Positions 14,732 to 41,826 of a stretch of DNA of 64,000 bases are shown here, in pieces (position 1 is the first letter of the stretch; every line of letters starts with the position of its first letter). Position numbers and translations under genes: made by a program. A model generated the notes under the pieces. The model searched no databases, was not told where the DNA came from, and saw only the letters and a program-made list of their open reading frames with translations. This DNA is from Plasmodium brasilianum (lineage: Eukaryota; Apicomplexa; Aconoidasida; Haemosporida; Plasmodiidae), in contig NC_090127.1 in assembly GCF_023973825.1 (NCBI RefSeq), positions 1,398,001 through 1,462,000 on the forward strand. The letters are read 5' to 3'.

Positions 14732-16636
14732 TGTGTAATAATACTTTTATGGTCTTCTGTCTTATCTTAATAAAACTATATCTCATTTAATAAATCAACC
14801 GAATGTATGCCATGTGTTTGAAGTATAATTTGTGATATAACAATACAAATATATATACATATACTCATGAGCATACATTTATATACATATTTCTATTTGT
14901 TCAATTTTACCCATTTAGTTACACAATTTACTGTTTACATATATATTGTGTGTGGCTCTGGTAAAATACACCATTCCATATGCTACTTTTAACAAGTTCA
15001 TTTCATTTTATTTTATCTTCAAACGAGAGAAAATTTAAATTAAAATTTTTCGAATATATGGAAAAAAAATTGAGTAAGTATTAACTTTTTGCTTAACATT
15101 TTAAACTTAACAAAAACATGACGAAATAAGTAAAATCTAATACAAATTTTATTTTATCTCATTTTACAAATTATTTTTTGATTTTTTATTTGAAGAGATT
15201 TCATATTTTAAAATTTGTTCGTTTCCATTTATATTGGATTTATTTATAATATTATTTATACGGTATAATACTCCGTGAAATGCGAAAGTATAAAGTTAAC
15301 ATTCGTTTGGATTAATGTCCTCTTCAGAAGAATTAAATTTATTTCAAGATTATATAAAAATAAAATTTGAAAATTATTTCAAATTTTTGGACGTGTTATT
15401 ATTTCAGTAAACATGAACATATAGTTTTATTATTCTATTTTAAAAAATATAATGTCCCTTCATAAGTATGATATGCCTGTATCAATTAAAAAAAATTATA
15501 TTACTTTAACATTTGCATTGTCATATTATTTCATAAATATATTTTAATTTTTAATTCTTTATTTTTATTTTTTTAATTTTACAATGAACCTAAGTTTTAT
15601 AACTTTACTCTTAATTTTACGAAGGTACATAATATACTCATATATAATGCATTTTGAGTACATATATCTAACAAGTGCTTTGTGCTTTTATGGTAAATAC
15701 ATCTGGAAAAGTTAAATGATATAAAAGTAACACACATCAATAGAAATTTTTTTAAAAAAAACTTGAATTATTTATGTGTATATATAGCACATAGTTATAA
15801 TAAAAAATTCTTATGCACATACGTATTATTTAATAAATCCTTTAATCCTTCTTTGAGGTTTTTGAAATGAGTAAATTTTAACATAAACTTCCTAAGGAAA
15901 ATGAACCCATCATTATGAATTATTAAGATAGAAAGAAAGTCCTTTTCTATTTTTTATTGTGTAAATATCTATGTAATAAACTGTTTGTTTCTTCTATTTA
16001 TTTATTTATATTATTTTACTTTATTTTGAGTTTAACTTATTTTGTTTTTCCCGTATTTTATATCACTCATTTGAAATAATAAGACAGAAAAAAAAAAAAA
16101 AAATATATGAAATAAAATAAGAAAATATAAAATCAATAAATAAACAAATTAAGGAGCAAGTGAGTTAGTAGACAATACTGATGCATGATACTGAGTTAAT
16201 TTTTCATTTTTGAAGGAATGCTATGGACTAAAATTTCTCCTAATTTAAAAAAGAGGACAATGTGATTCTGCTTTTTTTTTTTTTTTTTATTATTTATGTT
16301 ATGAAGGATGCTTTTCAAAAAAATGGTCATTAAAGAATTAGAGCAATAAATTAGATAAACACAAAATAAATGATACATGTAGATAAAATTGATATATAAA
16401 CAGAATAGATGCATAAACAGAATAGATGCATAAACAGAATAGATGCATAAACAGAATAGATGCATAAGCAGAATAGAAGTACAGACAGAATAGATGCATA
16501 AATAGAATATTCGCATAAACAGAATATATACATAACCATCATATATAAACGAACAAACTTGTTAGAATAAACAAGGTAGATTAAAAATCTTGTATAAAAA
16601 AAAAAAAAATAGTAAGTTATCAAATGAACCCATATA
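14732..16636. other. Intergenic, RuvB-like gene to separase
   Basis: About 1.9 kb with no supported exon. It carries poly-A and poly-T tracts and the 17-bp minisatellite at 16392-16527. The antisense frames at 16196-16704 are products of that repeat and of the separase N-terminus, not genes. Confidence 0.55.
16392..16527. repeat. 17-bp minisatellite upstream of separase
   Basis: Eight contiguous 17-bp units of consensus atgcataaacagaatag, the first and the last three diverged and the central four nearly identical. It ends 109 bases before the separase ATG, so it lies in the promoter or 5' UTR. Confidence 0.9.
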
Positions 16637-32860
<16,224 letters not shown>

Positions 32861-34085
32861 GTTAAAGGAAAAAAGGAAATTTTAATATACTTAGGTTCAT
32901 TTAATTTATTTTGACACATTTTGATTTATTTTGATGTATTTTGATGTATTTTGACATGTTTTTACATATTTTTACGTATTTTATTTCCTTTTTTTCTTTT
33001 TTTGTTTTTCTTCTGTAATGTTATACATTTATTTTAATGTAATATTTTCCGAAACAATTTGTACATATAACCTTTTTTTTTTAGTTGTTAAGATATTGTC
33101 AAGAGTACACTCCTTGTGCATACATATATATATATATATATACAATATCATTTATATAATAAAAGAATTATATATCCTTCCTTTATATACTTTTCTTTAA
33201 ATCTGTTCATTTTAAAACTTAGTTCAAATTTAATAAGTTTATTGTTTCTCAGTTTATCTCCTTTTTTTGTCTACCTAAAAATAGCCTTTAATAAACAGAG
33301 TTGAAATAATAGACATTCTATGTAAATTTGTTTACATAAAAAGAAACACGACACATGATTCAAAAAAAAAAAAAAAAGATTTTCTAAAATAATGTTTCAC
33401 GCAAGAAGAGTTAAAATTGGTAAAAGGAAAACAGGATACTATTATTTTGACCTATATATAGGTACACGAATACATCGGTGTAAAGTATACGATAACAGTA
33501 TTTATAGGAACCTCTAAAGAAATATAAGTGCAATATTAAATATTTAATACGTACTACTTATCATGTTAATAAAATTACTTTATATATATTTATATATATA
33601 TATAATTAAAATTCTTAGGGATAACTATTCCTAAAAAAAGGAAATGTTTTTTTTCATTGTAAAAATTTTAATAATTTTTAAAAATATAATATAAAATAAT
33701 ACCTATATATACATATATATGGGAATACATTTATTTTAGAAAAAATATATATACATACAATATTGTGCATGTGGAGAAGACGCAACAGGAAAAAAAATAT
33801 TTCTTTTGATTTTTGCAAGAATAAGAAATTTTAAGAGTATACAATGCTTCAAAAAAATAAGATATTTATCATGTATATGTAAATATATATATATATATAT
33901 ATATATACGATACATAAAATTGTAAAAAAATGTAAATTATCATGATAAAAATTAAAATAAAAAAAAATATAATACAGTACAGTAAAACTCATTAAGAGAT
34001 AATATTTTTTTAATTACGAGTTATAATGTTCTTATAGTTTCATTAATATATATATATATATTTTTTTCATGAAATTGAAATAAAA
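32861..34085. other. Intergenic, separase to EAF6-like gene
   Basis: About 1.2 kb of AT-rich sequence with an (AT)n tract at about 33884-33908. The only coding-like segment is the 41-codon frame at 33392-33517, listed separately. Confidence 0.5.
33392..33517 (+). CDS. Candidate 41-residue basic small ORF, uncertain
   Basis: A short ATG-to-TAA frame reads MFHARRVKIGKRKTGYYYFD and continues to a terminus SIYRNL. It uses G- and C-containing codons (CAC, GCA, CGG, GAC), unlike the flanking AT tracts, and is rich in Arg and Lys like small ribosomal proteins. I recognise no family. A GT at the GGTACACG after residue 23 could also be a splice donor, so it may be the first exon of something larger, but I see no convincing partner exon before 34086. 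It could equally be a chance frame. Confidence 0.25.
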   Translation: MFHARRVKIGKRKTGYYYFDLYIGTRIHRCKVYDNSIYRNL

Positions 34086-34400
34086 ATGAAGCATAAAGTA
34101 AAACGCGATATTATAAAATGCAAAAAAAAATTAGAAAACTCAATAAAAGCCTTAGAAGAAAAAATTTTAAGACTTGAAACAGAGTATCACCAAAACTGTA
34201 ACCTTAATGGAGGAAATTTAATGAAAGGATGGGACAACTACATAAGAAAAACATCATTAGAGCCCTTATGTTTTAGAACTTTTAGAGATGATTATAATGA
34301 TTTCTATATAGAAAGAATGTTATCCTTAACATCAAGTACTTCTCCAGCTACGGAGTTATTTCAGAATGAAAATACAAAACAAGAGCAACATAAATTGTAA
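34086..34400 (+). CDS. EAF6: EAF6-like subunit of a MYST/NuA4-type histone acetyltransferase complex
   Basis: A 104-residue single-exon protein. Residues 1-36 form a basic coiled coil (KKKLENSIKALEEKILRLE). Then comes the EAF6 signature GGNLMKGWDNYI (residues 42-53), equivalent to YGNIIRGWDRYL of human MEAF6, and a short Ser/Thr segment LSLTSSTSPATELF (79-92) equivalent to LFSKSSVTSAA. Length and motif order match the family (EAF6 is a small non-catalytic subunit that helps assemble NuA4, MOZ/MORF and HBO1 acetyltransferases in the nucleus). The insert between the two motifs (FRTFRDDYNDFYIERM) is a few residues different from the human linker. It lies 1.2 kb downstream of separase on the same strand. 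I am fairly confident of the family despite the small size. Confidence 0.8.
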   Translation: MKHKVKRDIIKCKKKLENSIKALEEKILRLETEYHQNCNLNGGNLMKGWDNYIRKTSLEPLCFRTFRDDYNDFYIERMLSLTSSTSPATELFQNENTKQEQHKL

Positions 34401-35178
34401 ATAAAGGGAAAGGCAGGATATAATTATTATTTATTTACACTTGGACTGATTTTGAAAAAGGGGCATAAATCGCATAGAAAGTAGTGAAATTTTATACTTT
34501 TGTATATTCGACAACTCATTATTAAGTTGAATGTAAAGTAATAGTTACACCTAAAATGATGACAAGATCATATCAATTTAGTTAAGAAATTTCCCCTTAT
34601 TGCAAAATAAGTTTAAATCAGCTTTTTCCTTTTTTTAATAGCAGACAAATGCACAAATATTTAATTATAAAAATGAATACTTGAAGATGGGCACAAGATA
34701 TATCTTTAACATATGGTGTTTCTTTATTAAAAAGGGATAAAATCGATAACACGTATTATTATTTTTTTTATATTTAATCATTAAATGAATAACAAAAAAT
34801 TAGTGAGTTATGCTCATTTTTTAAAAATTACTTTTAGACATTAATATTATGATATTACTTAAGAATCCTTAAATTGATAAATAAGTTAAATTAAAAAAAA
34901 ATAAATAATATATAACTAATCATTTATTTGCATATATATATATATATATATATGGTGACATATGTAATACATATTTATGGATAATTTGTGTTTAAAAGTA
35001 ATAGTACCCATATAAATGAAATTCTGTAAGTTGTAAATAAACAAATACGCACAACCATTATTATTTATCATTCATGCAAACATGCGTATTTTCATAAATA
35101 ATTTTAATTCTGTTTCTCCTTTGAAATATGAATATACATATTTTTTTTTAATAAAAATATATATTTATGTATTTTAAT
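34401..35178. other. Convergent intergenic region
   Basis: It lies between the 3' ends of the EAF6-like (+) and the organellar-like (-) genes. It is AT-rich, with an (AT)n tract near 34932-34952, and no coding or structured signal that I can support. It should contain both polyadenylation regions. Confidence 0.5.
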
Positions 35179-37850
35179 TTATTTTTCTAAAATTTTTTTT
35201 TTAAACAAATTAATTTTAATTTTTTTTTGTAAAACTCTTTTTCTTCGAATATAATGTTTTGTTCTTTTTCTTTTTGGTCTTATATATCTTTTTGATACAT
35301 CTTTAATTTCAGACCATCCCACATTTGGTAAAATTTTAAAAAAACGACCTTTGAAAAAGAAAGAATTTTTTTTCGTAGATTTCCACGGTAACTCCCATAA
35401 GGATTTCTTATTTTCCTCACCCTGTTCTATTTCTTCATAGCAGTCATGATCATTTGAATAGGTAGCTAATTCATTTTCATTTTTATCTTCTTCCTTTACT
35501 AGCTTTGTCTGTAATTTGAAAGATGATTTGTTCAATTTATTAAATCCTTTATACAGATATATATCGCAATCTTCATCAAGAATAAAATTTATGTTTTCTC
35601 TGCACTCCCCATCCGTTGTATGCTCCATGTCAGTGTAATGTATATTTTCTATTAAACTGACATGGTCACTGTTATTTCCATTATTATTATTATCATTATA
35701 GTTATGAACTTCCCTAATTTCATCTTCTAACACAAAATCATTTAGATTCCCTTCTGCAAGAGCAATATTTTCCATATTATAAAATTGTTCAACTTGTTCT
35801 GGTTCTGTGGGTTCCTTTTCCTTTCCTACATTTTGTCCATCCCTCATCTGTATTTTATTAAACAAAGAATTAGTATTTGGATAATTTACTAAATTATGGC
35901 ATTCTGCTTCTAACTGCTCTTCTGTTTGACTGTTAAAATTTACCAAAGGTTCTTCTTTCTCTTTTGCTTCTTTGTCGACAAAATGTTCAAGGGGAAGTCC
36001 CGTGTATTCTGCTGATAAAATAGCATCATATATTTTTGGTCTTTCAACATATTTATTATTAGTTAGTTTCTTGTTATCATTTCTCACATTTACTTTCTTA
36101 ATTTTTGTGTTACTAGCTTCATTCATTATATAATTAACATTGTCCAGTGTTTTTTCACTGTTATTAAAATTAATAGAGTTTGGAATATGCCCCCTCATTT
36201 TTAGTTGTATGTACATATCTTTTTTAGCTGAACATTCACCTAATAATTTAATGTACGATGATAAATGATAGGGATGTGTTAATATATTTGGTATTTTTCT
36301 TATGCCCATATTATTTTCATATCTTACAAAATCAAATAATCTTTTTCTAAAATATTTATCATACATATTAACAATAAAAGATCTTGAAAATGTTCCATAT
36401 TTTCTTACATAATTAACTAGAAATGGTATGCTCACCGTTTCATAACATCTCGAAAAAAGTGCAATTATTTCTGCATTATTATTACTATTAATTATTTGAC
36501 CTAAATAATTAATCATATTTTCATAAGAGACTTGAGAGTATTTATCTCTATACATTCCTATTCTACTTATTATTTTTAAACATAATTCTGCACTGCAATT
36601 TTTCACAATTTTATATGCGAATAAATGGTTTAATATATTACATGGTAAACTATCAATATCTAATATTTTTATTGTTTCAATTTTATCATAATTTACATTT
36701 TTTTTTTTTTTTTATTATTATACGCTGTGTTATTATTTTCACAATTTAAAGAATTAATTAATTTTTTATAATATTCTTCCTTGTTCTTTTCTGTGTTAAA
36801 CACATATGTGTCTTTACTTAAATGTTTAAATTTTTTTGGCAACTCTTCGGATATTTTTAATTTACAAAGAACTGAATTTCTAAATTTCATAAAATCTTTT
36901 TCATTCTTTTCAAAAAATTCCTTCATTTTTTCCACTTCTTTCTTTTCCTCTTCGTATATTTCGTTAATAAACGAATTCATTTTCATTTTATTGTTATCTA
37001 ACACACAAGCTTCGTTAAAAGTAGGCTTATGTCTTTCCTTATTTTCTATTTTATTTTGTGTAAACGTATGTACTCCACTATTTTTATCCCTGTTCATTTC
37101 ATTTTTTAAATTATTGTTAATTTCATATTTGTTATCTTTTAAAGAATACTTTTTCTCCATTCTACGATTTAACTCTTCCTTCTTATCTGAATAGGTTTCA
37201 TTACTCAAATAATTCTCACCTCTTTCATCACAATTAATATATGAATTTTCTTCATTTTTATAATATTCCTTAGAAACAATTACATTTTTAAATGACTCTC
37301 TATATATGCTATTTGCTGATGCATGCCACAGGTTCCCAATTAAACTGGAATTCAAGTTATTCGTAAACAGTAGTGCGTCTATATCTTCTTCTAATTCTTC
37401 AGTATGCTCAACTCTATTTAGTTCATTTTCATCCTTTGCCCATTCATCATCATACGTGTATTTTGTGTCTTCATTGGAATAATTCTTTACTTCTTCCCAG
37501 CCTTCAACACGTTCACCATCAGAAGCGTTTGACGAAATATCCATTTCTTCTTCAATATTTTTGCATGTATATTCACTCCTAGATTCTGTCTCAAATTGTT
37601 TCCTTGTTTCTTCTACATGCTGACAATTGTTTGTATTTTTTAAAGAACTCGAGCCATTTTTTTTATTTTTCTCATGACTGTATATAAATGAGGAATTTAT
37701 GCCTCCTTTTCCCTTTTCATAAGTTTTATCGAATGAATTAAATCTTTTAAATATGGACACGTTCTTTTTTTTATTCTTAAATAGAAAGCTTATATTGAAC
37801 TGAACAAAATGCGAGCACCTCTCACCTGAAATTATATGTTTTAAGAGCAT
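35179..37850 (-). CDS. Probable organellar protein, reading frame broken at a 16-base homopolymer
   Basis: Two abutting frames form one gene. Translation from 37850 runs 385 codons and stops at 36693, right after a run of 16 A on the coding strand (36698-36713). The next frame is open from that same A run to 35179 with no ATG at its head (the nearest in-frame start is a GTG at 36606). One extra A, or two fewer, would join them into about 890 residues. The N-terminus (MLLKHIISGERCSHFV, then basic and Phe-rich) looks like a mitochondrial presequence. The first half is acidic low complexity. The second half starts with regular helical segments (LCLKIISRIGMYRDKYSQV, and others), like the helical repeats of organellar RNA-binding proteins, and ends in a very basic tail (RPKRKRTKHYIRRKR). 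I recognise no named family. The tail faintly recalls the small mitoribosomal protein mS38. Cause of the break: assembly error most likely. Confidence 0.6.
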
Positions 37851-38666
37851 TTCAAAAGGTTGGTATATAGTAAGTAGCTCATTTTTTCTATTTTTCTTTA
37901 ATAAACAAAAAAACTTTTAAATTATTGCGTAACTGTGTATCCTTGAAAACTTTTTAATTCCTTTATAGGTAATACGTTTTGCAGTTCCAAATTTACATGC
38001 ATTTTTTTTTTTTTTTTTTTTTTGAATTCTTTCAAATCTTTAACTGATCAATTTAAATTATTTCATTTTATATTATATTTTTACTTACTCCTTCTTTGAT
38101 ACATACATTATATTATAAAAACTCGATGACTTACATATTTGTTCCAATTATATAAAAATTAAAACCACAATAATTGAATGCAGTGCTATGTAACGACCAG
38201 TGTGCTTTACCTTTGTAGTTTTAATTTAATTCGATTTCATTTTAATATAATTTAATTTCTTTTCTTTTATTATTTTTTTTATTTTATCTTACTTCATTAC
38301 ATTTTATTTTATTATAATTTTTTTTTTTTTTATTATATTTATTGTATATTTTAAAATTCAAAAAAATGAAACACTTATTAAATACACAAAAATATAAGAA
38401 GAAAATTCGTGAAAGCTATATATTTCTGTTGAAACCTTAAAACTGCTAGAAAATTTATTTTTTTACAATATTTCATATTTATAATACAGAACATTTACAT
38501 ATATATATATATATATTTATATAGGAATATAATGTACAAAAAAAAATATATGTATATTTATTCATACATACATACATGAAACAAGTATGATTTGTAATGA
38601 CATATTCGCTTGAGATAAAAGATACATAAGTATAATATATTTACATTGAACTAATTTGGAGGTAAA
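37851..38666. other. Divergent intergenic region
   Basis: It lies between two divergently transcribed genes and so should hold both promoters. AT-rich, with T runs at about 38004-38023 and 38319-38330. I see no exon. Confidence 0.5.
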
Positions 38667-38873
38667 ATGGCAATCTTATTTTACACTTTTTTTACCATGT
38701 GGAGGGACCTTACAAATTTGTACAAACCATACACGGCTTTTTCTTTTTTATTTTTTCCTTGCGCAATAAATGTATATGGTATTATTAAATTTAAGAACTC
38801 CGAATTTTATTCAAATAAAGACGTAAATGATGCAAATGAATACCTAAGGAGAGTTAATGATGAGAAAGAATAA
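38667..38873 (+). CDS. 68-residue single-pass membrane protein, unknown
   Basis: Single-exon frame from ATG 38667 to TAA. Residues 1-40 contain aromatic-rich hydrophobic sequence, with one likely membrane span at about residues 22-38 (YTAFSFLFFPCAINVYGII). The tail is charged and hydrophilic (NDANEYLRRVNDEKE). Its amino-acid use, especially the charged C-terminus with Asp, Asn and Glu, is unlike the AT-tract frames nearby, which supports it being real. The size and topology suit small accessory subunits of mitochondrial respiratory or import complexes, but I recognise no family and that is only a guess. Confidence 0.5.
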   Translation: MAILFYTFFTMWRDLTNLYKPYTAFSFLFFPCAINVYGIIKFKNSEFYSNKDVNDANEYLRRVNDEKE

Positions 38874-41826
38874 TTTTACACTATAATAACATTTTTAACA
38901 GCTACAGAAAGGAAAGCGAAGTGGCAAAGGAACTGTTTATCAGAATACGCACATCATATATACATATATGTACGCGTATATGTGCATGTGTGTGTGTGTG
39001 CGTAAATATATATGTGTATATATATGTTTATATAATGTAATATGCAAATATTTGGAGCTTAACATTTAGAAAATATTGATTAATGGTCCTGAAGAAATAA
39101 AATTGAAAACTGGAATAATATTATAGTTTGAATTAATTACAGAGGAATAAACACATAGAAAAAAAAAAAAAAAAGAGATAAGAAAAGGGTTAATTTGAGA
39201 CTCTACAAAGAAAAATAGCTAAACTATTTGTAGTACAGTGAACTTTGTATTATATATATTTATATGTATATACTTTTAAGAGAAAACATATTTGCACACC
39301 TTTTTTAAGCATTTATTTTTTTATGTGTATATTTAATTCTTCTCATTCTTTTTATTCATGTACTTTTACATTTATGCTCTTCCATATTATTCTTTAAAAA
39401 AGAATAAAATAAATATGATAAATTATATATATATATATATTCGAATTTCATTATATTATTACTCATATTTTAGTTTTTTTTTCAGTTCTCAAATTTGAGA
39501 GGATAGCATAAACCCTTAAAACTCGTTTTATTTTTATTATATATAAAAATAATATAAAATGAAAAAGAAAATAATTTTAATTTTTTTTAAGTATTATAGA
39601 AATATAAATAATAGTTCACTTAAACATAATGAAATTTATACCATAAATTATTTAGATCTCTAGAATAATAACACATAGGAATATTTCCCCATATTGCAAT
39701 ATTTATAATTATTATTTAAATTTGATCTAACAGTATATGCATGTGAGCAAATTAATAATAGCTGCATTTACCTTCATGACACTTGCTAATCGTAATATTT
39801 TAAAATCTTACATGAAATTTGTATGGAAGAATAAATAAACATAGCAAAATTTCCCAAAATGGTATTCATGCGAAATGGTATAGAACATGAATATTTTTTT
39901 TAAAATAATTCCAATAAAATAATATAATGAAAAATGAAATAGTGAATACGAACAGTACTATTAAAAACATTAGTATACATTCTAACGCTATACAATTAGT
40001 CCATACACTTAAACATTATTTTACAAGTTAATGAAATATACATCATACAACTAAAAGGTGTTTAATCAGGAACATTGATTATATATCTATTTATATAAGT
40101 ACAAGAATTAAATGTATATTTTTGCTTAATATTATTATTTAGAACCCTGAACACATTAATTCCTTCTAAAAATATATATAAATAAAAAAAAAAAAGTATG
40201 CAAAACAGTTTGACAACGATATTTTGACTTTATTAATAAATATACATATAATAATTATAATATGCAGATATTATAATATTCAAATTATGTATATAAACTT
40301 ACATAATTGCCTTTATTGAGGTTTTTTTTTCTTTTTCTTTTCTCTTTCAAAAACCCATACAATATATAATAATTTCAAGTTTCTTGTTTAAAAAGGATAA
40401 AAAAGATTATTGCTATGGAGGAGAAATATATTATAATTTTTCTTTTTCATAAAATAAGCTCTTGTTTCCCATTTTATTTTATATTATTTATTTCCTTTTT
40501 ATCACAAGGAAAAATTATAAATGAACATTATTAAGTCGTTTGCTCATCCCAACTTGAGCAATAATTTTCTTAAATTGCTAACAGTTAAAATACTATAGTT
40601 AATAACTTTTAATATCTGTATATTAATGTGAATTTAATATTAAGTTATACTTTTCAATATTTTATCATATTATGTTTTATTATATTATGATATGTCATTA
40701 TATTTTTTTATAATTGAATTTAATTTTTATGTGGTTATTTATAATTGCAAATAGCAGTGTATTTATTTTTTATGTGGTTATATATTATTACAAACAGTAG
40801 TGTATTTATTTTTTATGTGGTTATATATTATTACATAAATTATTATACGATTTTGTTAAACATATGTAACTGTTTTATTGAACAATTGCATCATTTATCT
40901 ATTTTCTGCTTTGTTCGGTTATATGTGAAAATATTTTTATTATTGTATTCATTATTGATGAAATATTCTTGGTCTATGGATTTTATTTTATTTTTTTTAA
41001 TTTAAAAAATGCCTTATTTTTTATACATTATAATATTATTTCGTATGCTTACCTTTTTTTTGTTTTATTATATATACAAATTTATAATATGTGATATGTT
41101 TATTTTATTTTTTTTTTTTTTAATGTTCAATCTAAATTCTTTTTATTTATTATTCTTATACAACACTATTTTAATGCTTCCATTTTTTTATAATATCTTT
41201 TCATTTTATTGGAATGTCTTTCTCCTTTTTAATTGAAATTTTTTTTTAAAAAATATAATATTTTTTAATTTTGACTAGTCTAATTCTTTAACAGCTAAGT
41301 ACAAGTATATGTTCATGTATAAATAAATGTATACATAATAACATTTGGATGTGTACATGTATATATACATATATTAAAAAAAATTGAGATAACGTATTAT
41401 GAAGAATTCTTCCCAAATAAGTAAAATAAATAAATGAATAAATTGTATGTACAATTTAAACATATAATAAAGTATGTATTAATTTATTACAATTTTGAAG
41501 TATTTGTAATTACAACTTAAAATTAAGGACGTGCATATATATGCATATATATACATATATATATTTATATATATATATGTACATTAATATCTGTGAACAT
41601 ACACACATATATCCATACGCGTACACGAGTACTCATGAGTATAAAAATATATGCACATGCCAAAACATATATATACATATACACGTGTACATATTTTCAT
41701 AGCTTATATGTAAAAAAGACAAGAACAATAAGAGATAACGAAAAAGTCGTTTTAATTTATTTAAAATGTTGAAATAGGCGAAAAAAAAAAAAAAAAAATT
41801 AACAATAATAGTAATAATAATGAAAT
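38874..41826. other. Large gene-free interval
   Basis: Nearly 3 kb with no supported gene. It includes a short G-containing alternating tract near 38960-39005 (gtgtgtgtgtg), several (AT)n tracts and the 43-bp tandem repeat at 40724-40838. The frames at 40745-41005 and 41009-41236 are almost purely Ile, Tyr, Phe and Leu, are driven by T-rich composition, and I do not call them. It is not AT-pure enough to be a centromere. Confidence 0.5.
40724..40838. repeat. 43-bp tandem repeat, about 2.7 copies
   Basis: The motif atgtggttat recurs at 40729, 40772 and 40815. Between copies the sequence tattattaca-aacagtagtgtattta is conserved with a few changes. It lies in the gene-free interval upstream of the NAA60-like gene. 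Confidence 0.8.

Noticed and set aside
33018..33304. Hydrophobic ORFs after separase
   Set aside because: They lie on an (AT)n tract and T-rich 3' UTR-like sequence; the separase protein already ends in its conserved YGLPV.
40745..41236. Two hydrophobic proteins
   Set aside because: Codons are nearly all T-rich (Ile, Phe, Tyr, Leu), there is no charged region, and the first overlaps a tandem repeat. Composition explains them.
38874..41826. Centromere
   Set aside because: Plasmodium centromeres are about 2 kb of almost pure AT. G and C occur throughout this interval, and it carries only a small repeat.
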